Below, one piece after another: positions 19,613-28,074 of a DNA stretch of 64,000 bases (the first letter of the stretch is position 1; each line of letters starts with the position of its first letter). The stretch spans positions 1,236,139 through 1,300,138 of the forward strand of contig NZ_LMOJ01000001.1 of NCBI RefSeq assembly GCF_001424165.1, read 5' to 3'. Position numbers and translations under genes: made by a program. Under the pieces are notes generated by a model that was given only the letters and a program-made list of their open reading frames with translations, searched no databases and was not told where the DNA came from. Origin of the DNA: Massilia sp. Leaf139 (GTDB lineage: Bacteria; Pseudomonadota; Gammaproteobacteria; Burkholderiales; Burkholderiaceae_D).

Positions 19613-21279
19613 GCCAGCTCAACGACCTGCCGCAGGCAGCCGGCGTCGCCCTGACGCTGGAAGCCGCCCTTGGCGAAATGGCGGCCGTTGTCGGCGCCGC
19701 CCATGTCCTGGCGGACGCAGCCACGCGCGAACGCTACGCGCGCAGCACGGCGTCGCGTGCGGTGCGCCCGCTGGCGCTGGTGCGGCCGGCCGATGCGGGC
19801 GAAGTGGCGCGCGTGGTGGCGATCGCCGGCCGGGCGCGCCTGGCCGTGTACCCGATCAGCACCGGCAAGAACTGGGGGTATGGTGATGCCTGCGCCGTCG
19901 GCGCCGGGCAGGTGATCCTCGACCTGTCGCGCATGAACCGGATCATCCACGTCGACCCCGAACTGGCCTATGCCGTCATCGAACCGGGCGTGACCCAGCG
20001 CCAGCTGTCGGACTACCTGCGCGCGCAGCGCCTGCCTTTGTGGGCCGACTGCACCGGTGCCGGGCCGGATACCAGCTATATCGGCAACATCATGGAGCGC
20101 GGCTTCGGCCATTCCCCCTACGGCAACCGCCTGCAGCACGTGGCCGGCATGCAGGTCGTGCTGGCCAGCGGCGAGCTGCTCGAGACCGGCTTCGGCCACT
20201 ACCGCCAGGCGCGCGCGGCGCATCTGTTCCCCTACGGCGTCGGGCCCTTCCTGGACGGCCTGTTCACCCAGTCGAACATGGGGATCGTCACCCGACTCGG
20301 CATCTGGCTGATGCCGCAAGCCGAGTGCGTGAACCATTTCCTGTGCAGCGTGCCCCGGCACGCTGACATCGCACCGGTGGTCGACGCCCTGCGGCCGCTG
20401 CGCCTGGACGGCACCCTGCGCAGCATCCTCCACATCGGGAACGACATGCGGGTGTTTTCGGGCGCCGGCGCCTTTCCGCGCGAGGCCGCGCCGCAGGGCG
20501 CCTGCCTGCCCGAGGCCCTGCGTGCACGGATGCGCGCCCAGGCCGGCATCGGCGCCTGGACGGTGTCGGGCGCCCTCTACGGCTCGCATGCCCAGGTCGC
20601 GGCTGCGCGCACAGCGCTGCGCAAAGCCTTGCGCGGCACCGCGGGCCGGCCGGCTTTTGTGAGCCAGCGCAGCCTGCGCGCCGGCGCCCTGGCGGCCCGC
20701 CTGCTCGGCGAAACCGGCCCCGGACGCCGCCTGCGCGCCAAGGTCGCGCTGGGCGAGTCGCTGTTCGCGATGAACCGCGGCGTGCCCGACGGCCGCTTCC
20801 TGGCGGGCGCCTACTGGCGCCGCCGCGGCGGTGTGCCGGCCAGTTTCCCTGCGAACGCCAATCCGGCCCAGGACAACTGCGGCCTGCTGTGGGTATCGCC
20901 CGTGCTGCCCCTGCGCGGCGCCGACATGCTGGCCGTGTACGACCTGGCGCAGTCGAGCTTCGACCAATATGGCTTCGACCTGTTCGCCACCTTCAGCATG
21001 ATCAACGAACGCGCCGTGGGCGGCGTGCTGAGGGTCGTCTACGACAAGGACGACCCGAACGAGGCGGCGCGCGCCCGTGCCTGCCACGACGAAGTCTTCG
21101 ACAATATGTTCGAGGCCGGCTACATTCCCTACCGCGTCGGCAACCACGCAATGGGACGGCTCGATCCGCAGGGCGACAGCTACTGGCGCACGGTCGGCGC
21201 GATCAAGGCCGCGCTCGACCCGGCCGGCACCCTGGCGCCGGGGCGCTACCAGCCCGGCGTCGCGGCCGTCTTCATGTGA
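19609..21279 (+). CDS. VAO/PCMH-type FAD-binding oxidoreductase
   Basis: A 556-residue flavoprotein of the vanillyl-alcohol oxidase/4-cresol dehydrogenase type. FAD-domain signs: P-L-A-L-V-R-P-A-D-A-G-E-V, Y-P-I-S-T-G-K-N-W-G-Y-G (83-92), V-I-L-D-L-S-R-M-N-R-I, V-I-E-P-G-V-T, S-Y-I-G-N-I-M-E-R-G-F-G-H, and F-T-Q-S-N-M-G-I-V-T-R-L-G-I-W-L-M. The C-terminal half carries F-D-L-F-A-T-F-S-M-I and P-Y-R-V-G. Because it starts inside the stop of the N-acyl amino acid synthase gene, the most economical substrate is the N-acyl amino acid (for example oxidation of an N-acyltyrosine); that is inference. Confidence 0.82.
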   Translation: MSQLNDLPQAAGVALTLEAALGEMAAVVGAAHVLADAATRERYARSTASRAVRPLALVRPADAGEVARVVAIAGRARLAVYPISTGKNWGYGDACAVGAGQVILDLSRMNRIIHVDPELAYAVIEPGVTQRQLSDYLRAQRLPLWADCTGAGPDTSYIGNIMERGFGHSPYGNRLQHVAGMQVVLASGELLETGFGHYRQARAAHLFPYGVGPFLDGLFTQSNMGIVTRLGIWLMPQAECVNHFLCSVPRHADIAPVVDALRPLRLDGTLRSILHIGNDMRVFSGAGAFPREAAPQGACLPEALRARMRAQAGIGAWTVSGALYGSHAQVAAARTALRKALRGTAGRPAFVSQRSLRAGALAARLLGETGPGRRLRAKVALGESLFAMNRGVPDGRFLAGAYWRRRGGVPASFPANANPAQDNCGLLWVSPVLPLRGADMLAVYDLAQSSFDQYGFDLFATFSMINERAVGGVLRVVYDKDDPNEAARARACHDEVFDNMFEAGYIPYRVGNHAMGRLDPQGDSYWRTVGAIKAALDPAGTLAPGRYQPGVAAVFM

Positions 21280-21364
21280 GGACGGGCCTGCGTTCGCCGC
21301 CGCACGGAGCGCGATGAGCGCAGCGACTAGGATGATGGTTCATCCAATATTCAAGGAAAATGCC

Positions 21365-21874
21365 ATGTCCATGACAAATGCCTCCACCCAGGCGGCCGCG
21401 CTGGCGGACAAGATCCGCTCGATGCGCTTTGCGATGTTCACCACCGTTGACGAGCACGGCCACCTGATCAGCCATCCGATGACGAACCAGGAGACGGACG
21501 AGCAGGGCGGACTCTGGTTCTACACCTCGATCCATACGCCGCTGTGGCAGAACATCGCCCAGCAGCCCGAGGTCAACGTGAGCTTTGCCCAGCCTGAAGA
21601 CAGCCTGTACGTGTCGATCAGCGGCACCGCCGAGCGCGTGGTCGATCGCGAGCGCATCCGCGCCCTGTGGAATCCGATGGTGCAGGCCTGGTTCCCGCAT
21701 GGCCCGGACGACGAGCATGTGGTACTGGTGCGCGTGGCGCCGCACAGCGCGGAATACTGGGATTCGAACGACAGCAAGATGGTGCGCCTGTTCCAGATGG
21801 CCAAGGCGGCCGTGACGGGGACGACGCCCGACGTCGATCCAGGCGAGCACGGGACGATCAGGCTGGACTCTTGA
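21365..21874 (+). CDS. Pyridoxamine 5'-phosphate oxidase-fold general stress protein
   Basis: A 169-residue split-barrel flavin-binding protein of the general-stress-protein-26 type. It shows M-R-F-A-M-F-T-T-V-D-E-H-G-H-L-I-S-H-P-M at the FMN strand, G-L-W-F-Y-T-S, P-E-V-N-V-S-F-A, Y-V-S-I-S-G-T-A-E and L-W-N-P-M-V-Q-A-W-F-P. Function is likely flavin or heme-linked redox or storage, not pyridoxine synthesis. ATG at 21365 has AAGGA seven bases upstream; earlier in-frame starts would overlap the 3' end of the oxidoreductase region. Confidence 0.85.
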   Translation: MSMTNASTQAAALADKIRSMRFAMFTTVDEHGHLISHPMTNQETDEQGGLWFYTSIHTPLWQNIAQQPEVNVSFAQPEDSLYVSISGTAERVVDRERIRALWNPMVQAWFPHGPDDEHVVLVRVAPHSAEYWDSNDSKMVRLFQMAKAAVTGTTPDVDPGEHGTIRLDS

Positions 21875-21922
21875 CGCCTGCGCGGCGGGCCGCCCGGCGC
21901 CGCCGCATCGACCCGTCGTCCT

Positions 21923-22291
21923 TCAACGCGCCGGAGGAAGATCCTTCTCGGACTGGTTGGCGCCGCTCTCCGACGTGCCGAGCCCGGTGCCGGTGCCGCC
22001 CGCCTGTTCGGCCCGTGTGTCGAAGGCGCCGCGGGCGCCGGTCTGCATGGCGCTGTCGTCCGGCTGCAGGGCCGCATCCGGCGCTGCAGCCGGTGCTTCC
22101 CTCTGGGCCTCATCGATTTCACCCGTGCTCTGCGTGAGCTGATCGCCGCCGCTGCCGCCCGTCTCCTGTTGGGTTTCGTGCGCCGGCGTGGCGCCGGCCT
22201 GGCCGCTGGTGGTGCCGCCGATGCCCATCGTGGTCGAGGCGGCATCCGGCACGCTGCCCGGTGCCTGAGGTGCGCTGGCATTCGTCGCCAT
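21923..22291 (-). CDS. Hypothetical disordered protein
   Basis: A 122-residue protein made mostly of Ala, Gly, Ser, Thr, Gln, Glu with no Cys, no hydrophobic core and no signal peptide; it should be intrinsically disordered. GGAGAAC precedes the ATG, which supports real translation. No family recognised. It is convergent with the stress-protein gene and divergent from the monooxygenase fusion. Confidence 0.55.
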   Translation of the reverse strand: MATNASAPQAPGSVPDAASTTMGIGGTTSGQAGATPAHETQQETGGSGGDQLTQSTGEIDEAQREAPAAAPDAALQPDDSAMQTGARGAFDTRAEQAGGTGTGLGTSESGANQSEKDLPPAR

Positions 22292-22543
22292 GGTGTTCTC
22301 CGTATTCCCGTTAGTCAGTGACTCCCATTATGGCCTTGGATGCCTGCGCCCGCATCGGTGCGTGCAGCGTGGCGCTGTAGGACTGCGTCCAACGGCGCTC
22401 CTGTTGGCATCGAGGCGACCGCTTTCATCCGCCCTGCATGAGGGCGAATATTTCGGCCCGGAATCAAGCCAGGGTCAGGCTCCTCGTGTATCGTTGCGAG
22501 TGAAAACAACAACGCCAGCGTCCACGCGACGAGGAGACCATCG

Positions 22544-25072
22544 ATGACCGCCTTGCCTCCCAACCCAGGAGTATTCGCCCCGGACACCGGGATCTACACT
22601 GGCAGCAGCGCGTCCGATCCGATCCACGAGACGCTCGTGATCGGTGCGGGCTTCGGCGGCATCTGCATGGGCGTGGCGCTGCGCCGCGCCGGCGTCGACA
22701 ACTTCCTGATCCTGGAAAAGAGCGCCGACGTCGGCGGCGTCTGGCGCGACAACACCTATCCCGGCGCGGCCTGCGACGTGCCTTCGCACCTGTATTCGTT
22801 TTCCTTTGCGCCGAACCCGGACTGGTCGCACACTTTCGCGCGCCAGGCCGAGATCCACGCCTACCTGCACGATTGCGTGCGCCGCTTCGGGCTCGCACCA
22901 TACATCCGCACGCGCACCGCGGTCGAGGGGGCGAGCTTCGACGAGGCGCGCGCCCTGTGGGTCGTGCGCCTGGCCAATGGCGAGCGCCTGCTGGCGCGTC
23001 TGCTGGTGAGCGCCGCCGGCCTGCAGGGACGGCCGATCCTGCCGCGGATTCCCGGAACCGAGAGTTTCCGCGGCCAGGCCTTCCATTCGGCGCACTGGGA
23101 TCACGGCTGCGCGCTGGCCGGCAAGCGCGTCGGCGTGATCGGCACCGGCGCCTCGAGCACCCAGTTCATTCCCGAGATCGCGCCCGAAGCAGCGCAGCTA
23201 AGCGTGTTCCAGCGCTCGCCGTCCTATTTGAAAGCCCGCGGCGGCCGCGCCTATCCGCGCTGGCAACAGACCTTGTTCCGCCGTCTGCCGCCGCTGATGC
23301 GTCTGCACCGCGGCCTCATCTACGCGAAATACGAGGCGCGCGCGCTGGCGTTTACCCGCATGAAAAGCATGATGTGGCTGGCCGTCGGCAAACCCTTCAA
23401 GGCGATGCTGGCGCGCGAAATTCCCGACACGCAGCTGCGCGCGAAACTCACGCCCGATTATCCGATCGGCTGCAAGCGCATCCTGCTGAGCGACGACTAC
23501 CTGTCCGTGTTCTCGCGGCCGAACGTCGCGCTCGTGACCGAACCGATCGTCCGCGTCACGCCCGACGGCGTCGAGACCGGCGATGGCCGCCATCATCCGC
23601 TCGACGTGCTCATCTACGGCACCGGCTTCGCCGCCACGGACTTCCTGGCGCCGATGGCGATCCGCGGACGGGCGGGGCGCTCCCTGAACGACGCCTGGCA
23701 GGATGGCGCCAGCGCCTATCTTGGCATGACGGTACCCGGCTTCCCGAATTTCTTCATGCTCTACGGCCCGAACACGAACCTCGGCCACAATTCCATCGTC
23801 TACATGCTGGAGAGCCAGGTGGCGCACGTCATGCGCTGCCGCGCCGCGCTGCGTGCGGCCGGCGCCGCGTCGGTCGAGGTCGAGGGACAAGCGCACACTG
23901 CGTTCGACGGCCGCATCCAGGAACGCCTGGCCACGACGGTCTGGCAGGGCTGCCGCAGCTGGTACCACGACCGCAAGGGCCGCAACAGCGTCAACTGGCC
24001 GGGCTTCACCTTCAGCTACCGTTTTCTCACGCGCCATGCGAGCCTGCTGGCTTACCGTTTTACGTCGCCGATCCCCGGCCAGCCGGGCGGTGTCGAAGTG
24101 GCGGCGCCGCGCGCGTGGCCGGAACGGCTGGCCGCCGCCTTCCAGCGCGCTTTTCTGCGCACTTGCTTCAAACCCCTCATTGGGCCGCCGTTCGGCGCGG
24201 TCACCCAGCGCCGCTTCGTCGCGCTGCTGTCGCCGCTGATGCCCGGTGTGCGCGGACTGACTTTCGAGCAGCTGCGGGTGGGCGCGCTGCCGGTTGAAAT
24301 CGTGACGCCGCCGCGCGCCGGGGAGGGCGCCTTACTCTACCTGCATGGCGGCGCCTTCTGCCTGGGCAGTCCGCGCACCCACCGCAGCATCACCACGCGC
24401 CTGGCGCGCGGCGCCGGCGTACCGGTCTGGGTGCCGGACTACCGCCTCGCGCCCGAGCATCCGTACCCCGCCGCACTCGACGATGCCCTGGCCTGCTACG
24501 ACGCCATGCTGGCTGCCGGCATTCCGGCCGATCGCATCGTGCTGGCCGGCGACTCCGCGGGCGCCAGCCTGGCGCTGGCAAGCGCGCTGCGGCTGCGCGA
24601 GCGTCGCGCAGGCTCCTACACCGCGCCGGCCGCGCTGGCGCTGGTGTCCCCGGTCACCCGCATGCAGCATGCCGACGCCGGCAGCACGCCCGACCCGATG
24701 GTGCGCAGCAGCTGGGTGAGGCAGGGCGCGGCCTGGTATGCCTGCCCGGCGGACGCCTGCGTCCACGATCCGCTGCACTGCGACCTGGGTGGCCTGCCGC
24801 CGATGCTGCTGCAGGTCGGCGACCAGGAAGTGCTGCTGCCCGATTCGCTGCGTCTCGCGGAACATGCGGCTGCCTGCAACTTGCCGTGCAGGCTCGAGAT
24901 CCACCGCGCGCGCTGGCACGTGTTCCACCTGCAGGCCTTTTATCTGCGCTCGGCGGCGAACGCCATCGGCGCGCTGGCGCATTTCGCGCGCGAACGCATC
25001 GCGGCGGCCGGCGCGCCCGGCACAGCGGCGGAGCGGGCCGCGCTCGCGACGGACGGCGCGCCGCCGCCATAA
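22544..25072 (+). CDS. Fusion: flavin-binding monooxygenase + HSL-family esterase
   Basis: One 842-residue frame with two enzymes. Residues 1 to about 500 form a flavin monooxygenase of Baeyer-Villiger type: FAD site G34-A-G-F-G-G39, N-T-Y-P-G-A-A-C-D-V-P-S-H-L-Y, the fingerprint F175-x-G-x-x-x-H-x-x-x-W-D186, NADPH site G-V-I-G-T-G-A-S-S (197-205). Residues from about 560 are an alpha/beta hydrolase of the hormone-sensitive-lipase family: H601-G-G-A-F, P-D-Y-R-L-A-P-E-H-P-Y-P-A-A, nucleophile G-D-S671-A-G, D-P in the acid strand and H in R-W-H-V-F. A ketone could be oxidised to an ester and then hydrolysed by the same chain. Substrate not known. Confidence 0.9.
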   Translation: MTALPPNPGVFAPDTGIYTGSSASDPIHETLVIGAGFGGICMGVALRRAGVDNFLILEKSADVGGVWRDNTYPGAACDVPSHLYSFSFAPNPDWSHTFARQAEIHAYLHDCVRRFGLAPYIRTRTAVEGASFDEARALWVVRLANGERLLARLLVSAAGLQGRPILPRIPGTESFRGQAFHSAHWDHGCALAGKRVGVIGTGASSTQFIPEIAPEAAQLSVFQRSPSYLKARGGRAYPRWQQTLFRRLPPLMRLHRGLIYAKYEARALAFTRMKSMMWLAVGKPFKAMLAREIPDTQLRAKLTPDYPIGCKRILLSDDYLSVFSRPNVALVTEPIVRVTPDGVETGDGRHHPLDVLIYGTGFAATDFLAPMAIRGRAGRSLNDAWQDGASAYLGMTVPGFPNFFMLYGPNTNLGHNSIVYMLESQVAHVMRCRAALRAAGAASVEVEGQAHTAFDGRIQERLATTVWQGCRSWYHDRKGRNSVNWPGFTFSYRFLTRHASLLAYRFTSPIPGQPGGVEVAAPRAWPERLAAAFQRAFLRTCFKPLIGPPFGAVTQRRFVALLSPLMPGVRGLTFEQLRVGALPVEIVTPPRAGEGALLYLHGGAFCLGSPRTHRSITTRLARGAGVPVWVPDYRLAPEHPYPAALDDALACYDAMLAAGIPADRIVLAGDSAGASLALASALRLRERRAGSYTAPAALALVSPVTRMQHADAGSTPDPMVRSSWVRQGAAWYACPADACVHDPLHCDLGGLPPMLLQVGDQEVLLPDSLRLAEHAAACNLPCRLEIHRARWHVFHLQAFYLRSAANAIGALAHFARERIAAAGAPGTAAERAALATDGAPPP

Positions 25073-25092
25073 GCCCGGCGCTGGAAACGGCC

Positions 25093-25488
25093 ATGTGGTA
25101 CGCCATCGCCGCTGCGCTCGTCCTGCTGGCCCATCTCGCCTTCGTCCTGTTCGTCGTCTTCGGGGCCGTCCTGGTGCTGCGCTGGCCGCGCATGGCCTGG
25201 CTGCACCTGCCGGCGGCCCTGTGGGGCGTCTACATCGAGGTCAGCGGGCGCGGTTGTCCCTTGACGCTGCTGGAAAACCTGCTGCGCCTGCGCGCCGGGA
25301 TGACGGGCTACAGCGAAGGCTTCCTCGAACACTATGTGCTGTGGCTGCTGTACCCCGAGGGCCTGACGCGCGCCATCCAGTTCGTCCTGGCGGGAGCCGT
25401 CGCCGCCATCAACCTGCTGCTGTACGCGTGGATATGGCGCCGCCGGCGGCAGGCAAAGGCGCTGCGGCACCCGAAAAATGCCGCTTGA
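25093..25488 (+). CDS. DUF2784 family membrane protein
   Basis: A 131-residue inner-membrane protein with about four helices, matching DUF2784: A-L-V-L-L-A-H-L-A-F-V-L-F-V-V-F-G at the N-terminus, G-R-G-C-P-L-T-L-L-E-N-L-L-R in the middle, and F-L-E-H-Y-V-L-W-L-L-Y-P near the third helix. Function unknown. It starts 20 bases after the monooxygenase fusion and is probably in its transcript. Confidence 0.82.
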   Translation: MWYAIAAALVLLAHLAFVLFVVFGAVLVLRWPRMAWLHLPAALWGVYIEVSGRGCPLTLLENLLRLRAGMTGYSEGFLEHYVLWLLYPEGLTRAIQFVLAGAVAAINLLLYAWIWRRRRQAKALRHPKNAA

Positions 25489-25854
25489 GCACGCGTACGT
25501 GCGACCGGTGCTTGCTCAACCGGGGTTGCCGGAGCAATAATGCGGATGTGCTGGCTTATCGTTATCGCTTTTCGCCATTCGCGTGTAAAGACGCGGCGGC
25601 GGACAAGGTGGGTCGATCGGCGCCTCGCGGCAGCGCAGGCGCTTTCCCTCGGTGGTGATTACTTGACCTGAGCCCGTTTGCGCGACGCGCATGCGGAGGA
25701 GGGCGCGCACCCGGAAACAGCGGCGGGCGAAGGACGGCAAGACTGCAGGACAGCAGGGCAGCAGGGCAGCAGGGCTGTAGGTAAGCGGGAAAGCCGTTGG
25801 CAAGCACCAGTGGCTTCCGACAGGAGACGATAATGAAAAACAGGAGAACACGCA
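25489..25854. other. Gap with short GGCAGCA tandem repeat
   Basis: 366 bases before the permease gene. Around 25743-25780 the unit GGCAGCAGG is repeated about three to four times (GGACAGCAGGGCAGCAGGG, then again). No gene seen. The permease ribosome site CAGGAG lies at its right end. Confidence 0.5.
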
Positions 25855-27252
25855 GTGAGCATTTTTAGGACGAAAAATCTCGATACCATGGTCGCGGACA
25901 GCCGCACGCCTGGCGGGCTGAAGAAGGTTCTGGGGCCGATGGATCTGATCCTGATGGGTATCGGGGCGATCGTCGGCACGGGCATCTTCGTGCTGACCGG
26001 TACCGGCGCGGTCACGGCCGGCCCGGCACTGACGCTGTCTTTCATCATCGCCGCAGTGGCCTGCGGCTTCGCGGCCCTGTGCTATGCCGAATTCGCCTCG
26101 AGCGTGCCGGTGGCCGGTTCCATCTACACTTATTCCTATGTCACCTTGGGCGAGATCGTCGCCTGGATGATCGGCTGGGACCTGCTGCTCGAATACGGCC
26201 TGGCCACCTCGACGGTCGCCGTGGGCTGGTCGGGTTACTTCCAGTCGCTCCTGAAGGGCATCGGCGTCGTCCTGCCTGAGGCGCTGCGCGCGGCCCCGGG
26301 CGCCATTCCCGGCGTGAACAGCGTCTTCAACCTGCCTGCCTTCCTGATCATGATGGTGCTGACCTTCATGCTTTCGCTGGGCGTGCGTGAGTCGGCCCGC
26401 GTCAACAACATCATGGTGCTGATCAAGACCGGCGTCGTCCTGCTGTTCATCTTCGTGGGCGTCAACTACGTCAAGCCGGACAACTGGCAGCCCTTCATGC
26501 CCTTCGGCGCCGGCAGCGTGATGAGCGCCGCGGCACTGGTGTTCTTCGCCTTCATCGGCTTCGATGCCGTCACCTCGGCCGCCGAGGAAGTCAAGAACCC
26601 GAGCAAGGATCTGCCGGTCGGCATCATCGGCTCGCTGGCCGTCTGCACCGTGCTGTACGTCGCGGTCGCCGCGATCATGACCGGCATCGTCCCGTTCATG
26701 AACTTCAAGGGCGTCGACCACCCGGTCTCGCTGGCCCTGCAGTACGCCGGCCAGGACTGGGTCGCCGGCTTCGTCGACCTCGCCGCGATTCTCGGCATGA
26801 GCACCGTGATCCTGGTGATGGCCTACGGCCAGACTCGCATCCTGTACGCCATGTCGCGCGACGGCCTGCTGCCGAAGAAGCTCTCGACCGTGCATCCGAA
26901 ATACGGCACCCCGTACTTCGCCACCTGGATGGTCGGCATCATCTTCGGCCTGATCGCGGCCGTGGTGCCGCTGGGCGTGCTGGCCGAACTGGTCAACATC
27001 GGCACCCTGGCCGCGTTCTCGCTGGTCTCGCTGGCCGTCATCATCCTGCGTAAAAAGCGTCCGGATCTGCACCGCGCATTCCGTTGCCCGGGCGTGCCGG
27101 TCGTGCCGGCACTGGCGATCATCTTCTGCGTCGCCCTGATGTCCTTCCTCAGCGCGACCACCTGGATCGCTTTCGGCGTCTGGCTGCTGCTGGGCCTGGC
27201 CGTCTACTTCGGCTACGCCCGCCAGCGCTCGCTGCTGAACAAGCAGGCCTGA
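25855..27252 (+). CDS. APC-superfamily amino acid permease (CAT type)
   Basis: A 465-residue cationic-amino-acid-transporter-like permease with 12 predicted helices. Motifs: G-A-I-V-G-T-G-I-F-V-L-T-G (unwound helix 1), C-Y-A-E-F-A-S-S-V-P-V-A-G-S-I-Y-T-Y, E-Y-G-L-A-T-S-T-V, F-F-A-F-I-G-F-D-A-V-T-S-A-A-E-E-V-K-N-P and Y-G-Q-T-R-I-L-Y-A-M-S-R-D-G-L-L-P. It begins with GTG at 25855 behind AGGAGA. It ends at the bidirectional terminator at 27293. Substrate likely a basic or neutral amino acid; not decidable. Confidence 0.9.
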   Translation: MSIFRTKNLDTMVADSRTPGGLKKVLGPMDLILMGIGAIVGTGIFVLTGTGAVTAGPALTLSFIIAAVACGFAALCYAEFASSVPVAGSIYTYSYVTLGEIVAWMIGWDLLLEYGLATSTVAVGWSGYFQSLLKGIGVVLPEALRAAPGAIPGVNSVFNLPAFLIMMVLTFMLSLGVRESARVNNIMVLIKTGVVLLFIFVGVNYVKPDNWQPFMPFGAGSVMSAAALVFFAFIGFDAVTSAAEEVKNPSKDLPVGIIGSLAVCTVLYVAVAAIMTGIVPFMNFKGVDHPVSLALQYAGQDWVAGFVDLAAILGMSTVILVMAYGQTRILYAMSRDGLLPKKLSTVHPKYGTPYFATWMVGIIFGLIAAVVPLGVLAELVNIGTLAAFSLVSLAVIILRKKRPDLHRAFRCPGVPVVPALAIIFCVALMSFLSATTWIAFGVWLLLGLAVYFGYARQRSLLNKQA

Positions 27253-27292
27253 GCGATATCGGCGTAAAGAATGGCGCCATACCTGGCGCCAT

Positions 27293-27335
27293 AAAAAAAA
27301 CCTGGCCGGCGGCATGCGCCGCGCCAGGTTTTTTT
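27293..27335. terminator. Bidirectional terminator
   Basis: AAAAAAAACCTGGC and GCCAGGTTTTTTT flank a GC-rich apex (CGGCGGCATGCGCCGC), giving a hairpin with A-run and T-run. It serves the permease (+) and nicotinamidase (-) transcripts. A second short palindrome (27271-27292, ATGGCGCC/GGCGCCAT) abuts it. Confidence 0.85.
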
Positions 27336-27360
27336 ACGTTCCTTGGGTAGGCTTGCGCGC

Positions 27361-27963
27361 TCAGGCGGCCGCGGCGACGCCCTCGAAATCGGCCAGCGCG
27401 GCCGTCCGTGCGCCCAGCTCCTCCATGCGCGCGATGGCGCGCTCGCCGTCACCCGCCGCGACCTCCACTGCACGCACCGCGTCCAGCACCACGATCACCT
27501 CGAAACCTTCTGCGCGCGCATCGATCACCGTGTTTAACACGCAGTAGTCGGTGGCCAGCCCGCCGACCACCACGCGCCGCACGCCGCGTGCGCGCAACTG
27601 CTCGCCGAGGTGCGTACCGTTGAAGGCGGAGTAGGCGTCCGCATCGGCGGTATCGGCCTTGGAGACGACGAGGGCGCCAGGGGGCAGCGCGAGCCGTTCG
27701 GAGAACGCAGCGCCCGCGGTATCGGCGACGCAATGCGGCGGCCAGGGCCCGCCACGCGCACTGAACGAACAATGGTTTTCCGGGTGCCAGTCGCGCGAGG
27801 CGATCACCGGCAAGCCCTGGCTGGCGAACAGTCCCATCAGTGCGTTGATCGGTGCGATCACCTCGTCGCCTTTCGGCACCCCAAGCTGGCCCCCAGGCAG
27901 GAAATCGACCTGCATGTCGATGACGAGGAGGGCGTCCGCCGGGCTGAGCTGGATAGTCTGCAT
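27361..27963 (-). CDS. pncA: Nicotinamidase
   Basis: Hydrolyses nicotinamide to nicotinate for NAD salvage. The 200-residue isochorismatase-fold protein follows E. coli PncA: L-L-V-I-D-M-Q-V-D-F-L-P-G-G-Q-L-G-V-P-K-G-D (catalytic Asp), S-R-D-W-H-P-E-N-H-C-S-F (metal site), W-P-P-H-C-V, V-S-K-A-D-T...D-A-Y-S-A-F (catalytic Lys), and G-L-A-T-D-Y-C-V with the nucleophile Cys. The ATG at 27963 has AGGACA upstream. Divergent from the recombinase; the LexA box at 28040 lies between them. It completes a set with nadA/B/C and the sirtuin. Confidence 0.92.
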   Translation of the reverse strand: MQTIQLSPADALLVIDMQVDFLPGGQLGVPKGDEVIAPINALMGLFASQGLPVIASRDWHPENHCSFSARGGPWPPHCVADTAGAAFSERLALPPGALVVSKADTADADAYSAFNGTHLGEQLRARGVRRVVVGGLATDYCVLNTVIDARAEGFEVIVVLDAVRAVEVAAGDGERAIARMEELGARTAALADFEGVAAAA

Positions 27964-28039
27964 ATCTTGTCCTATTGAACTATTTGATCGAAACAGATTA
28001 GCACGGCGGCGCCGTGGGTGCCGATGCGAGCGCATGTTA

Positions 28040-28059
28040 TACTGTATAAAAACACAGTA
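28040..28059. promoter_or_regulatory. LexA (SOS) box
   Basis: TACTGTATAAAAACACAGTA fits CTGT-N8-ACAG with the outer TA/TA of the E. coli-type consensus. It sits 15 bases before the recombinase ATG and 77 bases before the nicotinamidase start on the other strand, so it most likely makes the recombinase SOS-inducible. Confidence 0.8.
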
Positions 28060-28074
28060 TCACATGAAGACAAT

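Noticed and set aside
25740-25780. Possible CRISPR-like or minisatellite array
   Set aside because: Only three to four units of nine bases without spacers; simple slippage repeat.
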